Assembly: GCF_017868775.1 (NCBI RefSeq) | Contig: NZ_CP053381.1 | Location: forward strand, 4,030,001-4,094,000 | Reading direction: 5' to 3' | From: Billgrantia sulfidoxydans | GTDB taxonomy: Bacteria; Pseudomonadota; Gammaproteobacteria; Pseudomonadales; Halomonadaceae | DNA: 64,000 nucleotides | Shown: positions 46,152-55,553 of the stretch, in pieces | Numbering within the stretch: position 1 is the first letter of the stretch | Layout: every line of letters starts with the position of its first letter | Made by a program: the position numbers and the translations under genes | Notes under the pieces: model-generated | Databases searched by the model: none | Seen by the model: the letters and a program-made list of their open reading frames with translations, nothing else | What the model was told of the DNA's origin: nothing

Positions 46152-46246
46152 CAAATGCTGGTTCACGGCGGCGCTCGCGACATGACGCAGCCGCTTCCCA
46201 CGTCTTGACGAACGCTTTACCTACCTCGAATTCCAGGAGCTCAGCG

Positions 46247-47044
46247 ATGAACCATTCAGCGACCAGCTATGAAGACATCCTCTACGACGTCACCGACGGG
46301 GTGGCCACCATCACCATCAACCGCCCGGAGCGCTACAACGCCTTTCGCGGCCAGACCTGCATGGAGCTGCTCGACGCCTTCAACCGCGCCGGCTGGGACA
46401 AGTCGATCGGCGTGATCGTGCTGACGGGCGCCGGCGACAAGGCGTTCTGCACCGGCGGCGACCAGGGCGCCCACGAGGGTCAATACGACGGTCGCGGCAT
46501 CATCGGCCTGCCGGTGGAAGAGCTGCAGACCCTGATCCGCCAGGTGCCCAAGCCGGTCATCGCCCGGGTCAACGGTTTCGCCATCGGCGGCGGCCACGTG
46601 CTGCACGTGGTGTGCGACCTCTCCATCGCCTCCGAGACCGCCATCTTCGGCCAGGTGGGCCCCAAGGTGGGCTCCGTGGACCCGGGCTTCGGCACCGCCT
46701 ACCTCAGCCGCGTGATCGGCGAGAAGCGCGCCCGCGAGATCTGGTACCTGTGCCGCAAGTACAGCGCCGCCCAGGCGCTGGAGTGGGGCCTGGTCAACGC
46801 CGTGGTGCCGCCCGAGCAGCTCGACGAGGAGGTGCGCCAGTGGTGCGACGAGATCCTCGAGAAGAGCCCCACGGCGCTCTCCATCGCCAAGCGTTCGTTC
46901 AATGCCGACAGCGAGAACATCGCCGGCATCGGCGCATTGGGCATGCAGGCGCTGAGCCTCTACTACGAGACCGAGGAGTCGAAGGAGGGGGTCTCCGCCT
47001 TCAAGGAGAAGCGCAAGCCTCAGTTCCGCAAATACTACCAGTGA
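46247..47044 (+). CDS. badI: 2-ketocyclohexanecarboxyl-CoA hydrolase (BadI-like), ring opening
   Basis: A 265-residue crotonase-family hydrolase opening the ring of 2-ketocyclohexane-1-carboxyl-CoA to pimeloyl-CoA. Distinctive segments are AFCTGGDQGAHEGQYDGRG (residues 67-85), IFGQVGPKVGSVDPGFGTA and the C-terminal EKRKPQFRKY, which match BadI and differ from ordinary hydratases or DHNA synthase MenB. AGGAG precedes the ATG at 46247. A strong hairpin follows the gene. Confidence 0.93.
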   Translation: MNHSATSYEDILYDVTDGVATITINRPERYNAFRGQTCMELLDAFNRAGWDKSIGVIVLTGAGDKAFCTGGDQGAHEGQYDGRGIIGLPVEELQTLIRQVPKPVIARVNGFAIGGGHVLHVVCDLSIASETAIFGQVGPKVGSVDPGFGTAYLSRVIGEKRAREIWYLCRKYSAAQALEWGLVNAVVPPEQLDEEVRQWCDEILEKSPTALSIAKRSFNADSENIAGIGALGMQALSLYYETEESKEGVSAFKEKRKPQFRKYYQ

Positions 47045-47059
47045 CGCCACTGTGGCCAC

Positions 47060-47094
47060 GGGGGACCGTCGCTCCTGTGGAGCGACGGTCCCCC
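47060..47094 (+). other. Perfect 16-base hairpin between badI and aliB
   Basis: Arms GGGGGACCGTCGCTCC and GGAGCGACGGTCCCCC enclose a TGT loop, 24 bases before aliB. No T-run follows. It may stabilise the upstream mRNA, or be a REP-like palindromic element. Confidence 0.65.
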
Positions 47095-47117
47095 GGCGAG
47101 GATGGAGAACGCATGTC

Positions 47118-48257
47118 ATGAACTTTGCCTTTACCGAACAACAGGATGCCATCCGCGAGAGTGTGGCACGGCTGGCCGCCGAGGTGCTGGCACCGCGCTA
47201 CCGTGCCCGCGAGCAGGAGGCACGCATCGAGCGCGAGATCGTCGAGATGCTCGGCGAGGTGGGCTGCTTGGGCGGCGAGCTACCCGAGGAATACGGCGGC
47301 AGCGGCCTGGATTGCGTGACCAGCGGCATCATCGTCGAGGAAATAGCCCGCGGCGATTTCAATGTCGGCTACCTGCCGCTGCTGGCCTCGCTCAACGGTC
47401 AGATCATCGCCCGCTACGCCCGCCCCGAGCTGGCGCGGGAGTGGCTCTCCGGCATCACCTCCGGCAAGAAGATCTGCTGCATCGCCCTGACCGAGCCCCA
47501 CGGCGGATCCGACGCCGCCAACCTCAAGCTCAAGGCCAACCGCGACGGCGAGCGCTTCCTGCTCAACGGCGAGAAGACATCGATCTCCATGGCCGACCAG
47601 GCCGACGTGGCGGTGGTGTTCGCTCGCACCGGCACCCAGGAGCAGCGCGCCTCCGGCATCAGCGCCTTCCTGGTGCCGATGGACTTGCCCGGCATCTCCA
47701 CCAGTCGTTTCGAGGATTCCGGGCAGCGCGCCATTGGCCGCGGCTCGATTTTCTTCGACAATGTCGCGGTACCGGCCGATCACATGCTCGGCGACGAGGG
47801 CCAGGGCTTCAAGCAGGTGATGCAGGGCTTCGACTACAGCCGCGCACTGATCGGCCTGCAGTGCCTGGCGGTGGCGCAGCAGTCGCTGGACGAAACTTGG
47901 CAGTGGCTCACCGAACGCGAGGCCTTTGGCCACAAGCTTTCCGCCTTCCAGGGCCTGACCCATCCGCTGGCGGAGTACCAGACCTACGTTCAGGCCGCCC
48001 GCCTGCAGTGCTACTACGCACTGTGGCTGAAGGACAACGAACTGCCCCACACCAGCGAGGCGGCGATGAACAAGTGGTGGGGGCCGAAGCTTGCCTTCGA
48101 CGTGATCAAGCAGTGCATGCTGGCCCACGGCCACACCGGCTGGGGCGAGGACATGCCGTTTTCTCAGCGCATGCGCGACGTGCTGGGGCTGCAGATCGGC
48201 GACGGTACCGCGCAGATCATGAAAAACATCATCGCCCGCCAGGCGGTGCCCAGATGA
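47118..48257 (+). CDS. aliB: Cyclohexanecarboxyl-CoA dehydrogenase (AliB-like) with Asp as catalytic base
   Basis: A 379-residue flavin acyl-CoA dehydrogenase, forming cyclohex-1-ene-1-carboxyl-CoA. FAD/substrate motifs are ALTEPHGGSDAAN and NGEKTSIS. At the position of the catalytic Glu of medium-chain enzymes (EGT), Asp362 appears in IGDGTAQI (codon 48201-48203). Alicyclic acyl-CoA dehydrogenases are reported to use Asp here, which supports the assignment. The start at 47118 gives the usual N-terminus MNFAFTEQQDAIRES. Electrons probably go to EtfAB encoded nearby. Confidence 0.88.
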   Translation: MNFAFTEQQDAIRESVARLAAEVLAPRYRAREQEARIEREIVEMLGEVGCLGGELPEEYGGSGLDCVTSGIIVEEIARGDFNVGYLPLLASLNGQIIARYARPELAREWLSGITSGKKICCIALTEPHGGSDAANLKLKANRDGERFLLNGEKTSISMADQADVAVVFARTGTQEQRASGISAFLVPMDLPGISTSRFEDSGQRAIGRGSIFFDNVAVPADHMLGDEGQGFKQVMQGFDYSRALIGLQCLAVAQQSLDETWQWLTEREAFGHKLSAFQGLTHPLAEYQTYVQAARLQCYYALWLKDNELPHTSEAAMNKWWGPKLAFDVIKQCMLAHGHTGWGEDMPFSQRMRDVLGLQIGDGTAQIMKNIIARQAVPR

Positions 48258-48325
48258 CCCACCTCATCGCGACCGGATGCCCTGATTCCCGCCTGGCGGC
48301 GCTGCTCGACAAAGGAGTGCCATCG

Positions 48326-48808
48326 ATGGCGATTCAGGACGACAAGAGCGTGGCCAACCGGCTGTTCTTCCGTCTCTTCCAGGCCAGCAACATCCTGCAG
48401 AAGCAGACGGTAAGCGCCGTGGGGCTGACCACGGTGCAGTGGGCCGTGCTGGGGGCGCTCTCCCGTCGCGGCTATGAACAAGGCATCGCCTTTAATGATC
48501 TGATCGAGTACCTGATCGTCAGCCGCCAGAACCTCGACGGCGTGCTCAAGCGGCTGGAGCGGGAGGGTCACGTTAAGCGGACTCCCCACCCCGACGACGG
48601 TCGCGCCCGCCTGATCCTGCTCACCGAGCAGGGTCGCGCCTACTGGGAGAGCCTGCAGCCGAAGATTCACGAGTTCTACGCCCAAGGGCTTTCCCACCTC
48701 ACCTTCGACGAGACGGTGAGCCTGCTGCACTACCTCAACAAGTTTCAGAAAGACCTGCAGGCCATCGCCATGCAGGAGACACCCACCGCCGAGCGCGAAG
48801 AGAGCTGA
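48326..48808 (+). CDS. badR: MarR-family regulator, BadR-like
   Basis: A 160-residue winged-helix repressor: helices around TTVQWAVLGALSRRGY, recognition region IEYLIVSRQNLDGVLKRLEREG, wing HPDDGRARLILLTEQG. In R. palustris BadR represses the ali-bad genes and is released by 2-ketocyclohexane-1-carboxyl-CoA. Its position as the gene after aliB supports the same role here. AAAGGAG precedes the ATG at 48326. Candidate operators lie at 43507-43595 and 38245-38275. Confidence 0.85.
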   Translation: MAIQDDKSVANRLFFRLFQASNILQKQTVSAVGLTTVQWAVLGALSRRGYEQGIAFNDLIEYLIVSRQNLDGVLKRLEREGHVKRTPHPDDGRARLILLTEQGRAYWESLQPKIHEFYAQGLSHLTFDETVSLLHYLNKFQKDLQAIAMQETPTAEREES

Positions 48809-48882
48809 GTTGCCGAAGATCCAAACCATCCCCGGCCCAGACCAAGGTCGGGTTGCGGCGCGAGGTCGGGAAGGCAAACATG

Positions 48883-48891
48883 TTAGCGAAC
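48883..48891 (+). promoter_or_regulatory. TTAGCGAAC motif before the SDR gene
   Basis: TTAGCGAAC lies 50 bases before the SDR start and is preceded by ACATG. The same nine bases, in the same orientation relative to the gene, lie before tctC (54066-54058), next to TACATGT-like sequence. This may be a shared regulator site for the SDR and the TTT operon. Confidence 0.35.
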
Positions 48892-48940
48892 GCAAGTACG
48901 CCATGCGTACACACGCCATCCGCCCGAACAAGGTCCCGAC

Positions 48941-49654
48941 ATGAGTGAACCCTGCGCAATCGTCACCGGCGGCGCTCGCAACATTGGTCAAGCGATCGCG
49001 CTGCGCCTGCAACAGGACGGCTATCGCACCATCGTGCTGGATATCGTCGAGCCCGAGGCCGAATCGCTGAGGGCCGATGCCCGCCTGGTCGACCTCGCCG
49101 AGGTGGAAGCCACCCAGGCGGCGCTCGCGGAGATCGTCGAGAGCCACAGCGTGGATTGCCTGGTCAATAACGTGGGAATCGTCGCACCCGCGCTGCTCGA
49201 CGAGACGCGAGTGGAGGACTTCGACCGCCTGATGCACCTCAATGTGCGCTCGGCCCTGGTCTGCACCCAGGCACTGCTGCCGGGTATGCGCGAACGGCGC
49301 CACGGCCGTATCGTCATCAACGCCAGCCGCGTGGTGCTGGGCAAGGAGGCGCGCAGCCTCTACAGCGCGACCAAGGGCGCGTTGCAGTCCATGGCCCGCA
49401 CTTGGGCGCTGGAGCTGGCCGGCGACGGCATCACCGTCAACTGCGTCGCCCCCGGCCCCATCGCCACCAGCGCCTTCTGGGAGAACAACCCGCCGGACTC
49501 CGAACGCGCGCGGCGCATCATCGACAACATCCCGGCGCGGCGCATGGGCCAGCCCGAGGACGTGGCCCAGGCGGTGAGCTTCTTCTGCGACGCGCGCAGC
49601 GGCTTCGTTACCGGCCAGACCCTGTTCGTCTGCGGTGGCGTCAGCGTCGGCTGA
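48941..49654 (+). CDS. Short-chain dehydrogenase/reductase, substrate unknown
   Basis: A 237-residue classical SDR with TGGARNIGQ cofactor motif near residue 9, NNVG, and active site Ser, Tyr and Lys in LYSATKGAL (Tyr about residue 147). It resembles 3-oxoacyl-ACP reductases and BadH-like enzymes. It lies 132 bases after badR on the same strand and converges with six bases' gap on the CoA-transferase gene. A shared upstream motif links it to the tct operon, so it may act on the same compound. Confidence 0.8.
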   Translation: MSEPCAIVTGGARNIGQAIALRLQQDGYRTIVLDIVEPEAESLRADARLVDLAEVEATQAALAEIVESHSVDCLVNNVGIVAPALLDETRVEDFDRLMHLNVRSALVCTQALLPGMRERRHGRIVINASRVVLGKEARSLYSATKGALQSMARTWALELAGDGITVNCVAPGPIATSAFWENNPPDSERARRIIDNIPARRMGQPEDVAQAVSFFCDARSGFVTGQTLFVCGGVSVG

Positions 49655-49660
49655 TGCGCG

Positions 49661-50884
49661 CTAAATAGCGCCGCGCCGGCGCAGCGCCTCGATCTCCTCC
49701 GGCGCCTTGCCGAGCAGCCGCGCCAGCACGGCGTCGGTGTCCTCGCCCAGCGCCGGCGGTGCCTTGCAATACTCGATCGGGGTGCGCGAATACTTGATCG
49801 GGTTGGCCACACCGGGCACCGGTCCGTGGCGCGACTCGAGCTCGATCTTCATCTCGCGCGCCTTGACCTGGGGGTCGTCGAAGACCTGGGCGATGTTCTG
49901 GATCGGTCCGCAGGGCACCGCGATCTCGCGCAGCAGTGCCATCCACTCGGTGCTGCTTCGGGTGCGGGTAATCTCGACCATGATCGGCACCAGCTCGAGG
50001 CGATGCCGGACCCGCTCGGGATTGGTCGCGAAGCGCGGATCCTCGGCCAGTTCGGGCCGCCCCACCGCCCGGCAGAAACGCTGGAACTGGCCGTCGTTGC
50101 CGATGGCGATGATCACCTTCTCGCCGTCGGCGGTGGGAAACGGCTGGTAGGGCACCAGGTTGGGGTGGTATTCGCCGGTGCGGGTAGGCGGCGTACCGCT
50201 GCAGAAGTAGTTCTGCGCCTGGTTGGCCAGCCAGCTCACCTGCACGTCGAGCAGGGCCATGTCGATGTACTGCCCTTCGCCGGTCAGGTGACGATGATGC
50301 AGCGCGCCGAGAATGGCAATGGTGGCGTTCATGCCGGTGGTCAGGTCCGCTACTGCCATGCCGACACGCTGAGGTCCCGCGCCGGGCTCGCCGTCAGCGG
50401 CTCCGGTGATGCTCATCAGGCCGCCCTGGGCCTGGATCAGGTAGTCGTAGCCGGCCATGGCGGCCATCGGCCCGGTCTGGCCGAAGCCGGTGATGGAACA
50501 GTAGATCAGCCCCGGGTTGATAGCCTCGAGGGTGACGTAGTCCAGGCCCTTGCGCGCCAGCCCGCCGCTCTTGAAGTTCTCGACCAGGATATCACTCTCG
50601 GCAGCCAGCTCGCGGATCAGCGCCTGGCCCTCGGGCTTGCCCATGTCGACGGTGACGGAGTGCTTGCCGCGGTTGGCCGAGAGGTAATAGGCCGACTCGC
50701 GGGTTGCGTTTCCCTCATGATCCGCGAGCCAGGGCGGCCCCCAGTGGCGCGTGTCGTCGCCGCTCGTCGGGCGCTCGATCTTGATCACCTCCGCACCCAT
50801 GTCGGCGAGCATCTGGGTGCACCAGGGCCCGGCCATGACCCGGCTCAGGTCGAGCACACGCAGGCCTGTCAGTGGTCCCGCCAT
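49661..50884 (-). CDS. CaiB/BaiF-family (class III) CoA-transferase
   Basis: A 407-residue CoA-transferase. The catalytic Asp is Asp180 in VGMAVADLTTGM, and family segments DLSRVMAGPWCTQMLADMGAEVIK and NRGKHSVTVDM are clear. It moves CoA to a carboxylic acid, usually from succinyl-CoA or acetyl-CoA. It is last in the tctC-tctB-tctA operon, so it probably activates the acid imported by that system. The substrate is unknown. Confidence 0.9.
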   Translation of the reverse strand: MAGPLTGLRVLDLSRVMAGPWCTQMLADMGAEVIKIERPTSGDDTRHWGPPWLADHEGNATRESAYYLSANRGKHSVTVDMGKPEGQALIRELAAESDILVENFKSGGLARKGLDYVTLEAINPGLIYCSITGFGQTGPMAAMAGYDYLIQAQGGLMSITGAADGEPGAGPQRVGMAVADLTTGMNATIAILGALHHRHLTGEGQYIDMALLDVQVSWLANQAQNYFCSGTPPTRTGEYHPNLVPYQPFPTADGEKVIIAIGNDGQFQRFCRAVGRPELAEDPRFATNPERVRHRLELVPIMVEITRTRSSTEWMALLREIAVPCGPIQNIAQVFDDPQVKAREMKIELESRHGPVPGVANPIKYSRTPIEYCKAPPALGEDTDAVLARLLGKAPEEIEALRRRGAI

Positions 50885-50926
50885 GTCAACGCCTCCCCGG
50901 GCTTGCGTTCCGTTCGTGGCCGGTGC

Positions 50927-52432
50927 TCATGGCGTCTCCTGTGTCGAAGCGGTGCGGGCGGACTGGCGGCGCGCCACGAAATAGCGATAGAGCGCCAGCA
51001 CGATCGAGCCCAGCGTCAAGGCGATGAAGAACCAGGTGATCGGACCGCGCGCGAAGATCGCCAGGTCGTTGCCGCCGATCAGCAGTGAGCGGCGCAAGTT
51101 GTCCTCGAACATCGGCCCCAGGATGAAGCCGATCAGAAACGGGGCAGCGGGGATCGCCGCGCGGTTGAAGACATAGCCGAGCACACCGAAGCCCAGCATC
51201 AGCCACACGTCGAAGGTATCGTTGTTGACCGCGTAGGCGCCGTAGACGCAGAACATCAACACGATGGGGAAGAGGATCTCCTTGGGAATGTCGGCGATCA
51301 GCGAGAAATACTTGATCGCGCCGTTGCCCACCACCAGCAGCACCAGCGAACTGAACATGATGCCCATGAACAGGGCGTAGATCAGCGGCAGATTCTCCTG
51401 GAACAGGATCGGTCCCGGCGTCAGGCCGTGCACCATGAAGGCACCGAGGATGATCGCGGTGATCACGTCGCCGGGAATGCCCAGTGACAGCAGCGGAATC
51501 ATGGTCGCACCCGCCACGCCGTTGTTGCCCGCCTCCGAGGCGGCTACGCCTTCCACTTCGCCTTTGCCGAAGTTGTCGCCCCGCGGCGAGCGGCGCCGGG
51601 CGTCGCTGTAGGAGATGAAGGCCGCGGCGGTCGCACCAGTACCGGGGATGGCACCGATGATCACGCCGATCAGGCTGCCGCGGATGATGCTCTTCATGCA
51701 GCGCTTGAGTTCGGCCAGTGAGAGGCCGGCCCCGCTGGCCTTGGCCTTGATGTGCGGCAGCGCCTTCTTGCGGTAGAACTCGATGATCTCGGGGATGGCG
51801 AACAGCCCGATCAGCAGCGGAATGAACGAGATCGAGTCCATCAGGTTGTAGTTGCCGAAGGTGAGCCGCTGGGAGCCGTAGACCTCGTCCAGCCCCACCA
51901 GCGAGAGCAGGATGCCCATCAGCGCCGCCAGCAGCCCCTTGATCATCGAGCCGCTGGCCAGTGAGATGATGATGGTCAACGAGAAGCAGATCAGCCAGAA
52001 GAACTCCGGGGCGCCGAAGTTCAGGGCGATCTTGGCCAGGTAGGCGGCGAAGAAGATCAACGCGATATTGGAGATGAAATCGGCGATCACCGACGAGTAG
52101 AGGGCTGTCTTCAGCGCCTTCTTGGCGTGCCCCTGCTGGGCCATGGGGTAGCCGTCGAGAAGGGTGCAGGCCGAGGCGGGCGAGCCCGGCGTACGGATCA
52201 GGATGGCGGTGATCGAGCCGCCGTACATGCCGCCCTTGTAGATGCCGACCAGCAGCAGAATGGCCGCCACCGGCTGCATGGAGAAGGTGAACGGCAGGGC
52301 CAGTGCCACCGCCATGGTGGCAGTCAGGCCGGGGATGGAGCCTACCACCACGCCGATGACGACGCCCAGCGCGATGGCCAGGAAATTCTCCGGATGGAGG
52401 AAGAGCTGCAGGACTTCCGAAACGATTTCCAT
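50927..52432 (-). CDS. tctA: Tripartite tricarboxylate transporter large permease, TctA
   Basis: A 501-residue membrane protein with about 12 segments and TctA signatures (GVVVGSIPGLTATMAVALALP, IPGTGATAAAFISYSDARRR, TMIPLLSLGIPGD). It forms the channel of a proton- or sodium-driven TTT importer with TctB and the binding protein TctC. It lies 42 bases before the CoA-transferase gene. Confidence 0.94.
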   Translation of the reverse strand: MEIVSEVLQLFLHPENFLAIALGVVIGVVVGSIPGLTATMAVALALPFTFSMQPVAAILLLVGIYKGGMYGGSITAILIRTPGSPASACTLLDGYPMAQQGHAKKALKTALYSSVIADFISNIALIFFAAYLAKIALNFGAPEFFWLICFSLTIIISLASGSMIKGLLAALMGILLSLVGLDEVYGSQRLTFGNYNLMDSISFIPLLIGLFAIPEIIEFYRKKALPHIKAKASGAGLSLAELKRCMKSIIRGSLIGVIIGAIPGTGATAAAFISYSDARRRSPRGDNFGKGEVEGVAASEAGNNGVAGATMIPLLSLGIPGDVITAIILGAFMVHGLTPGPILFQENLPLIYALFMGIMFSSLVLLVVGNGAIKYFSLIADIPKEILFPIVLMFCVYGAYAVNNDTFDVWLMLGFGVLGYVFNRAAIPAAPFLIGFILGPMFEDNLRRSLLIGGNDLAIFARGPITWFFIALTLGSIVLALYRYFVARRQSARTASTQETP

Positions 52433-52465
52433 ACGTCACCTAGTAGCAGGTTGTGCGATCTGCCA

Positions 52466-52966
52466 TCAGAAAGGCATCACCGGTAGCGGCACGTTCATGA
52501 CCTTGACGAAAAGAAAGGTGACGACGACGGGAAAGACAATGGCCAACCCATAGACCCACCAGGTGCGCACCGGATGGGCGACGAACAGGATCAGGGTGGC
52601 CAGGATACCGCTGATCACCGCACCCAGCGCCTCGAACAGGGCCACGTAGACCACCAGCGCCACGACCATCAGGGCAAAGCGGCGTCGCGGCCCCTTCTCG
52701 ATGCGGCGACCGTCCTCCTTGCCAGTGCTATCGACCATCAATCCCTGCACGATCAGCAGAAGAGAGAAGCCGAGCAGCAGCCCGCCCACGATGCGCGGCA
52801 GCCAGCGCGGCGACATCATGGGGTTCTGCAGGATGGGCGGCTCATTGATGTAGTTGGGCACCAGATAGAACAGCAGTATCACGGAAGCAATCAGCAGCAC
52901 GCTCCCTGCCAGGACGTCGCCTGGATCGCGGATCGGCCCACCGCGCTTGTAAACGGGTGTCGACAT
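52466..52966 (-). CDS. tctB: Tripartite tricarboxylate transporter small permease, TctB
   Basis: A 166-residue protein with four membrane segments (about residues 20-40, 58-78, 95-120 and 135-160), as in TctB. The ATG at 52966 is preferred over the GTG at 52972 because GAGGTGG lies just upstream. It is 33 bases from tctA. Confidence 0.88.
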   Translation of the reverse strand: MSTPVYKRGGPIRDPGDVLAGSVLLIASVILLFYLVPNYINEPPILQNPMMSPRWLPRIVGGLLLGFSLLLIVQGLMVDSTGKEDGRRIEKGPRRRFALMVVALVVYVALFEALGAVISGILATLILFVAHPVRTWWVYGLAIVFPVVVTFLFVKVMNVPLPVMPF

Positions 52967-52990
52967 AACCACCTCGCTGGAGAAACAGGT

Positions 52991-53015
52991 GAGGCGAGGA
53001 CAAAGCCCTCGCCTC
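52991..53015 (-). other. Hairpin between tctC and tctB
   Basis: Perfect nine-base arms GAGGCGAGG / CCTCGCCTC with a seven-base loop, 25 bases after the tctC stop. No T-run follows. It probably gives more binding protein than permease, as at 35316-35339. Confidence 0.65.
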
Positions 53016-53040
53016 GACGATCGCTGGGTCGTTTCCAGTG

Positions 53041-54027
53041 TTACTGGCTGATGCCGGCCTGCTCGGCCACGTCCTGCCAGCGCTCCACCTCTTGGGCGAT
53101 GAACTGCTTGAACTCCTCGCCGGCCACCTGGCCCGGCTCGGCGCCCAGCTGATCGGCGAAGTTGACGAACTCCTCGCGCTGCATCACGGCGCCGAGCGCT
53201 TCATGCATGGCATCCTGCGCTTCCTCGGGGAACGACTCGTGGGCGATCAGGCCGAACCAGGCGGTGGTGACGAACTGGTCGAGGTTGTAATCGCCCACTT
53301 CGCGCAGGGTCGGCACGTCGGGCAGATGTTCGGAGCGCTCGGCGGAGGTGACGGCCAGGGCCTTCAGGTCGCCGGACTGGATGTGCGAGAGCACGGTCGG
53401 CATGTTTTCGAACGACACGTCGACATCGCCGCCCAGCAGGGCCGGCAGGGCCGCGCCGCTGCCGGCGAACGGCACCGCCGTCATGTTGGTCTCGGTCAGG
53501 GTCTTGAACAGCTCGCCGGACATATGGATGGAGCTGCCCACGCCGCTGTGGCTGAAGGTCATGTTCTGCTCCTTGGCCGCCTCGACGAACTCGGCCACGC
53601 TGTCGTAAGGGCTGTCGGCCGGCACAACCATGACATTGGGAATGTCGATCAGGTTCTGCAGGAAGACGAAGTCCTCGACCGGATCGTAGGCCAGGTCCGG
53701 GTAGATCGCCGCGCCGATGGTGTGGCCTGGGGAGGCCATCAGGATCGTGTGGTCGACATCGCGGCCACCCCGCGCCAGGCGCCCGGTGGCCACGGTGGAA
53801 CCCGCGCCGGGGCGATTCTCGACCACTACGTTGGCATCCAGCTCCTCTTGCAGCAGGTCGGCGACGCGGCGCGAGAGAACGTCGGTGGTACCACCCGGCG
53901 CATAGGGAACGACCAGACGCACGTCGTCGGTCGGCCACTCATTGGCATGGACCGCCGAGACGGATACTGCCATTGCCAGACCACTACCGCATGCCGCCAG
54001 GCACGCCTTTTTCAGGAAGTCTCTCAT
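53041..54027 (-). CDS. tctC: TctC/Bug-family periplasmic binding protein
   Basis: A 328-residue binding protein with a signal peptide (about residues 1-28, cut after VHA). Bug-family segments are RLVVPYAPGGTTDVLSR, VENRPGAGST and VPFAGSGAALPALLGGDVD. It captures a carboxylate and delivers it to TctAB. It heads the operon ending in the CoA-transferase. AAGGTGG precedes the ATG at 54027. Confidence 0.93.
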   Translation of the reverse strand: MRDFLKKACLAACGSGLAMAVSVSAVHANEWPTDDVRLVVPYAPGGTTDVLSRRVADLLQEELDANVVVENRPGAGSTVATGRLARGGRDVDHTILMASPGHTIGAAIYPDLAYDPVEDFVFLQNLIDIPNVMVVPADSPYDSVAEFVEAAKEQNMTFSHSGVGSSIHMSGELFKTLTETNMTAVPFAGSGAALPALLGGDVDVSFENMPTVLSHIQSGDLKALAVTSAERSEHLPDVPTLREVGDYNLDQFVTTAWFGLIAHESFPEEAQDAMHEALGAVMQREEFVNFADQLGAEPGQVAGEEFKQFIAQEVERWQDVAEQAGISQ

Positions 54028-54057
54028 TACGCCACCTTCGTTGTCGTCAACCGGATT

Positions 54058-54066
54058 GTTCGCTAA
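54058..54066 (-). promoter_or_regulatory. TTAGCGAAC motif before tctC
   Basis: The minus strand reads TACGCTTAGCGAAC 31 bases before the tctC start; TTAGCGAAC recurs before the SDR gene at 48883-48891 in the same gene-relative orientation. A co-regulation site is possible. Confidence 0.35.
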
Positions 54067-54156
54067 GCGTACATGTATTCGCGATGACAACGAGAGTACT
54101 TTGTTAGCCCACCCCCCCAAACCCGACCTTAGTCTTACCTTGCCCCCTCCTCGCCC

Positions 54157-54190
54157 AAGAAAAACCCGGGCCAGCCATCAGCGCCCGGGT
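54157..54190 (-). terminator. Rho-independent terminator after pobA
   Basis: On the minus strand ACCCGGGC and GCCCGGGT form an eight-base stem with an 11-base loop, followed by TTTTTCTT. It begins 29 bases beyond the pobA stop and separates it from tctC. Confidence 0.88.
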
Positions 54191-54219
54191 CAAGGAGGGG
54201 ATCAGGAAGGAAGACGCCG

Positions 54220-55553
<1,334 letters not shown>

